Assembly (NCBI RefSeq): GCF_900766215.1
Contig: NZ_CAAFUQ010000050.1
Span: forward strand, 1-8,557
Length of the DNA: 8,557 nucleotides
Direction: 5' to 3'
Source of the DNA: an uncultured Finegoldia sp.
Lineage (GTDB): Bacteria; Bacillota; Clostridia; Tissierellales; Peptoniphilaceae
Both the position numbers and the translations under genes were made by a program. Numbering within the stretch: position 1 is the stretch's first letter; the number at the start of each line of letters is the position of its first letter. This document shows positions 1 through 4,933 of this stretch, one piece after another. Under the pieces are notes generated by a model. That model did no database searches and had not been told where the DNA came from. It saw only the letters and a program-made list of their open reading frames with translations.

Positions 1-58
1 ATATAAGTCATAGAGAAAACGCTTTAAAATTTTTGATTAGAGTGTTTCTAATAACTTC

Positions 59-108
59 AAAATCCTTACAGGGTCGTTTAATCTCCTTATCTCATGTAAG
101 GATTTTTT
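59..108 (+). terminator. Rho-independent terminator of an upstream gene
   Basis: AAAATCCTTACA (59-70) is exactly complementary to TGTAAGGATTTT (95-106), giving a 12-bp stem with a 24-base loop, and the right arm runs into six Ts. The A-rich left arm means it could also work in the other direction. The gene it ends lies mainly to the left of the window; positions 1-58 contain no convincing coding end. Confidence 0.7.
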
Positions 109-436
109 GTTGTATTAATATGACCAAATTTATTAATATACTCAATTATTTATTTTTTCAAAACAGAATAACTATGTGAAAAAAATAATTTTAGGTCTCT
201 CAAAAACACGTATAGCAATTTCGAATCTCAAATATTTTATTATGACTATTACAATAGTTACGAATCTATTATTCAACTCAACAATAAGAAAACTCTTCAG
301 TAAATCATTATGTTAAACAAGCTCTGATAGTATGGAGATAAGTATGGGTAAAAGTCGATTTAATCTCTGAAACAAAATTTAACTTAATTAATAGAACCGT
401 TGATGTATCAGGTGTCAAATCTTTTTGGTTTATATG
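109..436. other. AT-rich intergenic stretch without a recognisable gene
   Basis: About 330 bases separate the terminator from the next promoter. All frames are broken by frequent stops and I see no ribosome site followed by a plausible reading frame, no tRNA-like cloverleaf and no repeat array. It may be decayed sequence or an unrecognised leader or small RNA region, but nothing specific can be supported. Confidence 0.5.
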
Positions 437-445
437 TGATATAAT
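437..445 (+). promoter_or_regulatory. Extended -10 promoter for the HAD phosphatase gene
   Basis: TGATATAAT (437-445) matches the extended -10 pattern TGnTATAAT common in streptococci. No good -35 hexamer lies 16-18 bases upstream, which is usual for extended -10 promoters. Transcription would start about 45 bases before the ATG at 499. A short ribosome site AAAGG (486-490) stands 8 bases before that ATG. Confidence 0.6.
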
Positions 446-498
446 GAAAGAACATATTGAGATATTTGGCACCCTCTTGAAAGGCAAAGGTTACTTGT

Positions 499-1320
499 AT
501 GATTAAACTAATAGCAACAGATATGGATGGAACTTTTCTACGCTCAGATAAAACTTATGATAAAGCACGGTTTTCTTCTTTATTAACGTTGATGGAGAAG
601 TATGATATTAAATTTGTAGTTGCTAGTGGTAATTTATACGATCAATTGTTGTTAAACTTTTTGGAATACCCTAATCGTATCGCCTACGTCGCTGAAAATG
701 GTGGTCGTGTCATTGACCAAGATGGCACATTACTAAAAGAAACTTATTTATCTAATGATACAGTTGCAGCTGTTTTATCCTATTTATATCAGAACTATCC
801 TGAGACACTCATCAGCTTATCTGGTGAAAAACGTTCATACCTTGAGCGAAGAACTCCTATTAATAGGCGGACTGAATTAGAATACTATATGCCTAATTTT
901 ATCTATAAAGACCATTTGCTGCCCTTAGATGATGACCGCTATTTTCAAATGACACTTTGGGTAAATGAAAATCTTGTTTCTGAGATGTTGTTAGATATTA
1001 GTGAACACTTTAAAAATCATCATATCAGATTGACCTCTAGTGGTTTTGGTTGTATCGATGTCTTACCAGCTGATGTCAATAAAGCGGATGGTATCGCTAT
1101 TCTTCTTGAAAAGTGGGGATTGAAACAGGATCAAGTGATGGTTTTTGGTGATGGGGGCAATGATGTGGAAATGTTGAGAGCAGCAAATATTTCTTACGCT
1201 ATGTCAAATGCGCCAGAAGAAATTAAAGCTATTGCTAAATATCAAACAGTTAGTAACGATCAAGATGGTGTGTTAGAAACGATAGAGAACTTTCTTCACA
1301 AGATGAGTGATAATGAATAG
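499..1320 (+). CDS. Cof-type HAD-IIB family sugar-phosphatase-like hydrolase
   Basis: This is a 273-residue, probably cytoplasmic, Mg-dependent phosphatase of the haloacid dehalogenase superfamily, subfamily IIB (Cof/YkrA-like). All four HAD motifs are present. The nucleophile motif DMDGT has D8 and D10, motif II is the Ser43 of VVASGN, the motif III Lys is K195 (DVNKADGI), and motif IV is GDGGND with D218 and D222. The region between about residues 80 and 190 is the C2-type cap, which sets substrate choice. Members of this family dephosphorylate sugar phosphates, nucleotides or flavin-related compounds, but the substrate cannot be read from sequence. The ATG at 499 is chosen because the nucleophile then falls at residue 8, the usual place, with AAAGG upstream. 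A TTG one codon earlier is possible but less likely. The gene has its own promoter and appears intact. Confidence 0.9.
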   Translation: MIKLIATDMDGTFLRSDKTYDKARFSSLLTLMEKYDIKFVVASGNLYDQLLLNFLEYPNRIAYVAENGGRVIDQDGTLLKETYLSNDTVAAVLSYLYQNYPETLISLSGEKRSYLERRTPINRRTELEYYMPNFIYKDHLLPLDDDRYFQMTLWVNENLVSEMLLDISEHFKNHHIRLTSSGFGCIDVLPADVNKADGIAILLEKWGLKQDQVMVFGDGGNDVEMLRAANISYAMSNAPEEIKAIAKYQTVSNDQDGVLETIENFLHKMSDNE

Positions 1321-1349
1321 GACCACGTAGCTTTTAACGAAGCATACTA

Positions 1350-1379
1350 TTCAATTCTCAGGTGAAATTTTGTTATAAT
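1350..1379 (+). promoter_or_regulatory. Promoter for the SGNH hydrolase gene
   Basis: An extended -10, TGTTATAAT (1371-1379), is preceded 18 bases upstream by a weak -35, TTCAAT (1350-1355). It lies just after the stop of the HAD gene and about 40 bases before the ATG at 1421, so the hydrolase is likely to be transcribed independently, though readthrough from the HAD gene is possible. Confidence 0.6.
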
Positions 1380-1420
1380 ACAAGAAAGCCTAGAGAAATA
1401 TTTAAGAATGAAGGAGAACG

Positions 1421-2035
1421 ATGTTAGAAGTTATTGACAAAGCTTTAAGAGATTATCAAATGAAACGAGAACAGTTTTTTGAGATTAACAATCAGACAGT
1501 ACAAGAAGGTGCCATTGTTTTCACAGGAGATTCTATCGTTGAGTTTTTTCCTTTAAAAAAACATTTAGGACGTGACTATCCTTTAGTTAATAGAGGAGTA
1601 GCAGGATCAGATACTTATTGGCTTTTAGAAAACTTGAGAACCCAAGTATGGGAATTATTACCATCCAAAGTATTTATTTTAATTGGAACAAATGATATTG
1701 GTTTAGGGCATTCACAGTCAGAAATCATAGCTAATATCACGGATATAATTGCAGAAATTCGTGCGGAATCTTATATGACAGAGATTAATATACTGAGTGT
1801 TTTACCTGTTAGTGAAGAAGATGACTATATAGAGCGTGTCAAGGTAAGAAATAATCAAGCAATAAAAGCTTTAAACAAAACCTTATCAGTAATTTCTGGC
1901 ATTAATTATATTGAATTGTATGATTTATTAGTTGACGAAAAAGGTCAGCTTGCTAGCAGTTTTACAAAAGATGGTTTGCACCTAACAGATCAAGCCTATG
2001 CTAAAATTTCTGAAACGATAAAACTCTACCTTTAA
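1421..2035 (+). CDS. SGNH/GDSL-family hydrolase (lipase/acylhydrolase type)
   Basis: This 204-residue protein belongs to the SGNH esterase superfamily. Block I is GDS with the nucleophile Ser38. Block II is the Gly of NRGVAGSD (about residue 62). Block III is GTND with Asn91, the oxyanion-hole residue. Block V is DGLH with Asp184 and His187, so the catalytic triad is Ser38-Asp184-His187. No signal peptide or membrane helix is visible, so it probably acts in the cytoplasm on acyl or acetyl esters. The size fits the small single-domain PAF-acetylhydrolase-like forms found in streptococci, and the natural substrate is unknown. A strong ribosome site, AAGGAG (1411-1416), precedes the ATG. It is intact, stands between the HAD gene and the split glucosidase, and is not obviously linked to either. 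Confidence 0.88.
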   Translation: MLEVIDKALRDYQMKREQFFEINNQTVQEGAIVFTGDSIVEFFPLKKHLGRDYPLVNRGVAGSDTYWLLENLRTQVWELLPSKVFILIGTNDIGLGHSQSEIIANITDIIAEIRAESYMTEINILSVLPVSEEDDYIERVKVRNNQAIKALNKTLSVISGINYIELYDLLVDEKGQLASSFTKDGLHLTDQAYAKISETIKLYL

Positions 2036-2082
2036 AAGTGTTTCGATACTATTTTTAAGTATTTAAATACACAGAATTAGTG

Positions 2083-2160
2083 AAAAGACCTTCTAAGTAG
2101 AAAGTTCATGTCATGGATAGTACCAGTATTTGGCGAATCAATGTCAGTAACTGGTCTTTT
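2083..2160 (+). terminator. Terminator or attenuator-like hairpin region before the split GH1 gene
   Basis: ACCAGT (2122-2127) pairs with ACTGGT (2150-2155), and the right arm runs into TCTTTTTT, as expected of an intrinsic terminator. An earlier segment, AAAAGACC (2083-2090), is complementary to GGTCTTTT (2153-2160) and so competes for the same right arm. A small TTCTA-AG-TAGAA hairpin (2091-2102) lies between them. At minimum this ends the SGNH transcript. The competing pairings could also attenuate the downstream glucosidase gene, as often happens for beta-glucoside genes, but I see no clear BglG-type antiterminator site. Confidence 0.5.
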
Positions 2161-2194
2161 TTAATATTATGATAAGAAAAAACAAGAGGGGTAA

Positions 2195-2278
2195 ATGATG
2201 GTAAAACAAGTATTTCCAAAAGGTTTTTTATGGGGCGGGGCAACTGCTGCCAATCAATGTGAAGGAGCTTACAATTAG
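2195..2278 (+). pseudogene. 5' fragment of a GH1 6-phospho-beta-glucosidase gene
   Basis: After a ribosome site AGAGGGG (2185-2191), two tandem ATGs (2195 and 2198) open a frame containing FPKGFLWGGATAANQCEGAYN. That is the classic GH1 N-terminal signature, with the FLWG and A-x-x-N/H-Q-x-E-G motif that shapes the sugar-binding -1 site. The frame runs 27 codons and hits TAG at 2276-2278, where the sequence switches abruptly to an integrase read on the other strand. The rest of the gene resumes at 7175. From memory of the family, about 13 residues expected between AYN and TGEDRF are absent from both halves, so a short stretch of host sequence (about 40 bp) was lost at the insertion. A 27-residue peptide might be made but could not be an enzyme. 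Confidence 0.85.
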
Positions 2279-3015
2279 ATGTCTTATGCTTAGGTGGAGT
2301 AAATTTATGAGTTAAGGTATTTAAACTTCGATAGGTTCTAATTTGTTCATTTTCAAAATCAACATCTTGCCATGTTAGACCAATCAATCCACCAAAGCGC
2401 ATACCAGTCTTTAATAAGAAGTAAATGATATAAGGAACAACAGATTTCTGATAATCAAACTTTCCCTCTAAATAAGGTAAGGTAGCTAGATAATCTTTCT
2501 CCGTATGAAGTTATTTGTCTTCAACTTCCTGTCCTTTTTTGACGAGAATAATTCCACATAGGCTGTAAAATCTTCAATCATAACTTTATCAGCCATAGCT
2601 AAGTTAATACTTGCTTTAATATTACTATTAAGTCGTCCTAGATGTTTACGTGAAACCTTTTGCCCATATTTGTTCATAATTCGCTGATTCTCACTTGACT
2701 TAATTTCAGAAATATTCCTATCACCAAATAAGTGGATAATAACATTTTTACACATTCCATACTTACTCTTAGTTACTTCACTTTTGTTACTTGGTAAGAC
2801 TTTTAAATTAAGCCATTCTTGGTAAAGTTCAGATAGTGTCATGCTACTTTTAATACACGTCCTGTATTAAGTTTTCGGAGTACTTTTTCAGCTTCATTTT
2901 TAGCTTCACGCTTCGTTTTAAAACAACTTTTATACTGCAAGTTCTTGTTCCCTTAACGAATGGTATTAGCCCGTAGGCGTTTTTACCCACGCTGATTATG
3001 AGCAACATAAGCCAC
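2276..3015 (-). pseudogene. Tyrosine recombinase (integrase), truncated and frameshifted
   Basis: Read on the minus strand, pieces of one integrase occur in order. The N-terminal arm-binding (AP2-like) domain survives around 2860-2945 (SCFKTKREAKNEAEKVL) in a different frame from the next part. The SAM-like core-binding domain is open at 2486-2842, starting MTLSELYQEWLNLK. The catalytic domain start follows (DYLATLPYLEGKFDYQKSVV, then TGMRFGGLIGLTWQDVDFEN), holding the first catalytic Arg. Lesions seen: stops in the N-terminal part, a frameshift before MTLSEL, and a frameshift near 2520-2535 in an A/G run, followed in the restored frame by a TAA stop near 2508. The gene is cut at 2276 after KFTPPKHKTS, so the HxxR box and the nucleophilic Tyr are gone. 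It cannot recombine DNA. The start is uncertain; GTG at 3015 is only a boundary estimate. Confidence 0.85.
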
Positions 3016-3018
3016 AAC

Positions 3019-3207
3019 TTACAACTCCATTCCTAATACTTCTGAAACGGCGCTTTTAGGTACAGCCACAAGGCGTTTACGTTCATAAAACGTATATCCA
3101 CGAGAAATTAGTAATGTTCAAGCTTGATGGATAATATCATCTGCCGTTACTTTATAATAACCCACTTCAATAAGGGCTTTATTTGAAATTGCTCCTGAAT
3201 TTTTCAT
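3019..3207 (-). pseudogene. DUF3173-family small protein with an internal stop
   Basis: An ATG at 3207 (minus strand), preceded by AAAGGA, opens a 62-codon frame ending at TAA 3019-3021. It is interrupted at codon 30 by TGA (3118-3120). Around the stop the protein reads KALIEVGYYKVTADDIIHQA, then TLLISRGYTFYERKRLVAVP, then SAVSEVLGMEL. This resembles DUF3173 proteins, which are usually encoded just upstream of tyrosine integrases in streptococcal integrative elements and are thought to act like excisionases or helix-turn-helix accessory factors. The family normally has an Arg or Lys where the stop sits, so a single CGA-to-TGA change would explain the lesion. The position directly before the integrase, on the same strand, supports the assignment. 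Family naming is from remembered patterns, not a search. Confidence 0.65.
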
Positions 3208-3266
3208 AGTCTTTCTTGTCCTTTCAGGTTATAATAGTGTCAATTATTATTTCTAAGGCGATTTGT

Positions 3267-3649
3267 TTACGGCAAGTCGTCTTTTGATATGCCCCAATCA
3301 TCGGAACTTTGTTACTCTCGGATATATTGTTCAATATTCTTTTCATCATTATCTGTCAGTCGCTCCAAATCTCTACTCAATAAATCCGTAATGAATTGGT
3401 TGGCATGGTTCTTTTAATGCTAAGGACAGTCTTCTCTTCTGTTTAGAGATAATTCTCCCACCAAGCGACTTTCTTTCTTCGCCAACGGTTCTTGTCTTTA
3501 GCATTTGGTCTAACAAAGCGGTAATGTCCGTTAATGGCTTCAAAGTAGATAGCTGATAACGGACGTTTTTCTGCCAATTACTTAGCAATAATATTGGCTT
3601 TTTTTGCCAGCACCACAATTCTGCCCGTATCCAATTCTCTTCTTTGAAA
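3267..3649 (-). pseudogene. Unidentified element gene, multiply broken
   Basis: On the minus strand this region holds protein-like text spread over different frames. One stretch from 3649 reads FQRRELDTGRIVVLAKKANI, then after an in-frame stop LAEKRPLSAIYFEAINGHYR and FVRPNAKDKNRWRRKKVAWW. A second frame further on reads NQFITDLLSRDLERLTDNDE followed by KNIEQYIRE and a stop at 3312-3314. The composition and repeated charged-helix character look like a once real protein of roughly 110-130 residues with at least two stops and one or two frameshifts. I do not recognise the family with confidence. Its position directly upstream of the DUF3173-integrase pair on the same strand suggests an accessory or replication gene of the element. 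The apparent open frame at 3373-3618 is a different, accidental frame. Confidence 0.5.
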
Positions 3650-3659
3650 GTCTGTGCTT

Positions 3660-3889
3660 ATGGTATTTGTTCATAAGTTATGTTCATTAATAAAAAAAGA
3701 ACCTATTTTTGACTCTGTAAGCGATGAGCAACTCTATATCCATCTAGCAACAGGAGCATTAGTCCGTGCTATGAATTGGCATATCATCAGAGTATCCTTG
3801 AAAGTTTTATGAATAGGAGCGATGAAATTGATGATTTATATCAGAAGATGAGATATGTAGTGGATAATCAGGGGGAGTTAGAAAAATAA
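3660..3889 (+). pseudogene. Unidentified short gene remnant with one frameshift
   Basis: On the plus strand a frame from about 3693 reads KKEPIFDSVSDEQLYIHLAT then GALVRA. At about 3770 the sense shifts frame and continues YELAYHQSILESFMNRSDEI, DDLYQKMRYVVDNQGELEK, stopping at TAA 3887-3889. The two parts together look like one small, helical, acidic protein of about 65-75 residues. The ATG at 3660 has no good ribosome site, so the original start may be lost. I do not recognise the family. It runs opposite to the integrase genes and ends one base before the ISL3-like end, so it may have been cut or moved by that insertion sequence. Confidence 0.45.
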
Positions 3890-3890
3890 T

Positions 3891-3961
3891 GGCTCTTTGT
3901 CAACTGTAGGAGGTGACTTATAGCTAAGCACGAGAGGAGACGAATGTTGTCTTCTCTTTTT
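3891..3961. mobile_element. Probable solitary end of an ISL3-family insertion sequence
   Basis: GGCTCTTTGTCAACTGTAGG at 3891-3910 closely resembles the terminal inverted repeat I remember for streptococcal ISL3-family elements (IS1193/IS1167 type). Those ends are also followed by a short hairpin, as here at 3933-3957. No transposase remains and no matching opposite end was seen, so this would be a relic. An AGGAGGTGA ribosome-like site (3908-3916) is followed by ATA rather than ATG, with no usable frame. The call rests on pattern memory. Confidence 0.45.
3933..3961 (+). terminator. Hairpin with T-run upstream of the cargo operon
   Basis: AGAGGAGAC (3933-3941) pairs with GTCTTCTCT (3949-3957), including one G-T pair, across a 7-base loop, and is followed by a run of Ts to 3961. 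It would stop plus-strand transcription arriving from the remnant region and so insulate the operon that begins at the promoter near 4091. It is probably part of the insertion-sequence end. Confidence 0.65.
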
Positions 3962-3996
3962 GCATATTTAAAACGATAAAGATAATGATTATAGCA

Positions 3997-4010
3997 AGTT
4001 TTTAAAAACT
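3997..4010. repeat. 14-bp perfect palindrome AGTTTTTAAAAACT
   Basis: The only structured feature between the hairpin at 3933-3961 and the operon promoter region is this 14-bp AT-only-core palindrome. It could be a protein-binding site or a chance product of AT-rich DNA. It lies about 80 bases upstream of the promoter, further than most bacterial repressor sites. Confidence 0.35.
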
Positions 4011-4074
4011 AAATAGTAAAATTAAAAGCTTTCGTCTAGATATTTGGATTTTATTTCTAATATTCTTCAATATA

Positions 4075-4086
4075 ATTATCGATAAT
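4075..4086. promoter_or_regulatory. Palindrome ATTATCGATAAT abutting the operon promoter
   Basis: A 12-bp perfect palindrome ends 4 bases before the -35 hexamer of the acyltransferase promoter. It is a plausible operator for a dimeric regulator, and the PadR protein encoded at the end of this operon is the obvious candidate. It does not match the ATGT-n8-ACAT half-sites best known for PadR proteins, so the link is inference only. Confidence 0.35.
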
Positions 4087-4090
4087 ATTA

Positions 4091-4119
4091 TTGAAAAGAA
4101 TATAAACTGCGGATATAAT
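4091..4119 (+). promoter_or_regulatory. Near-consensus sigma-A promoter of the cargo operon
   Basis: TTGAAA (4091-4096) and TATAAT (4114-4119) are separated by exactly 17 bases. This is the best -35/-10 pair I found in the window. Transcription would begin around 4126, nearly on top of the ribosome site AAAGGAGG (4126-4133), so the leader is very short. If the start is a few bases upstream the ribosome site is intact; otherwise initiation may be near-leaderless. Confidence 0.75.
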
Positions 4120-4141
4120 CCTATTAAAGGAGGTTAAAATT

Positions 4142-4933
4142 ATGATTATATCTAAAATTGTATTAGAATCAGATGATTTAGATGAAATTTTTAGAATCAG
4201 GTACAAAATATTTGTTGAGAGAGAGAAAGAGGCTCCTGCTAACTTATATCCTAGTGGGATTTTAAAAGACAATATTGATAATTCGGCTATTCACATTGCT
4301 TGTTATCAGTCTGACAATCACAATTTGTTAGGGTTTCTTACGGTAGTCGTTAAAGATAGAAATACAGTCTTACCTATAGAAAATCAACACAATTTGAGAG
4401 TTGAACCAAATTCAGCCGAAATAATGAAGATTTTTGAAGAATCGGGCTGTAAAATTGAGATAAAAGTAAATTCTCAAGTTCCATCAAAGTTATTTGATTC
4501 TTTTTTAAAATTGTATCAAGATACAGAATCAAATAATCTAGATACAATAAATTATCTACATTACAAAAACTTCAATGACTTTATTAGATTAGACGAAAAA
4601 TACAATTGGATTATCGTTAAACAAAATGACAAGATTATTGGTTTTGCTTTACTGGTCATTGAAGGTGATACTCTTACTCTTAAACATGTTGGACTAGACT
4701 ACGCAGTGAATAGAGAAACATATACATACTTCAATCTATTTTATCGAGCCTTTCAATTTGCGATTGAAAATAAATTAAAAAATGTAGTATGTGGGAGTAC
4801 AGCTTATGAGGTAAAGTTGAGTCTTGGTTGTCAGCTCGTTCCTCGAACGGCAAGTATTCTTTTTAATGAAAAGGCAGATGAAATACCTACTGTTTTACTA
4901 AATAAGATGAATCTTGGAGGTTCTGATGAGTAA
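4142..4933 (+). CDS. Two-part N-acyltransferase (FeeM/LuxI-like N-terminal half, GNAT C-terminal half)
   Basis: This is a 263-residue, probably cytoplasmic protein. Residues 15-80 follow the pattern of PEP-CTERM-associated/FeeM-type N-acyltransferases, relatives of LuxI autoinducer synthases. RIRYKIFVERE (18-28) matches the R-Y-x-V-F-x-E start. YPSG (36-39) and KDNIDNSAIHIA (42-53) match the YPDGLE-D-x-x-D-x-x-S-x-H segment, and LGFLTVVV plus LPIE (77-80) match the G-x-x-R-L-V and FPIE strands. Residues 145-240 look like a second GNAT or BioF2-like domain: DKIIGFALLV, then KHVGLDY, then FNLFYRAFQFAIEN, then GSTAYEVKLSLG. Such enzymes move a fatty acyl group from acyl-ACP to an amine, often an amino acid. 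Substrates here are unknown. The ATG follows AAAGGAGG by 8 bases. The gene overlaps the transporter gene by 8 bases and is the first gene of the operon. Homology is read by eye, and the LuxI-type Trp is not evident. Confidence 0.65.
   Translation: MIISKIVLESDDLDEIFRIRYKIFVEREKEAPANLYPSGILKDNIDNSAIHIACYQSDNHNLLGFLTVVVKDRNTVLPIENQHNLRVEPNSAEIMKIFEESGCKIEIKVNSQVPSKLFDSFLKLYQDTESNNLDTINYLHYKNFNDFIRLDEKYNWIIVKQNDKIIGFALLVIEGDTLTLKHVGLDYAVNRETYTYFNLFYRAFQFAIENKLKNVVCGSTAYEVKLSLGCQLVPRTASILFNEKADEIPTVLLNKMNLGGSDE

Noticed and set aside
1..498. Possible small gene or structured RNA at the window start
   Set aside because: Apart from the terminator at 59-108 and the promoter at 437-445, all frames are short and no conserved RNA fold could be recognised by eye.
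2106..2402. 98-codon open frame on the minus strand that begins in integrase sequence
   Set aside because: It is a chimera: the first part is integrase, and after 2276 it runs antisense through the glucosidase start and terminator region. It is not a real gene and its Met lies inside the integrase catalytic domain.
3373..3618. 81-codon open frame on the minus strand
   Set aside because: The protein-like sense in this region is in other frames (DTGRIVVLAKK, AIYFEAINGHYRF, DLLSRDLERLTD). This frame has odd composition and no ribosome site.
4057..4272. 71-codon open frame on the minus strand over the operon promoter
   Set aside because: It is antisense to the start of the acyltransferase gene and its promoter, with AT-driven Ile/Leu/Asn composition and no ribosome site.
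4914..4925. TTG start adding four residues to the transporter
   Set aside because: The TTG lies within the TTGGAGG ribosome site itself. The ATG at 4926 is correctly spaced from that site.
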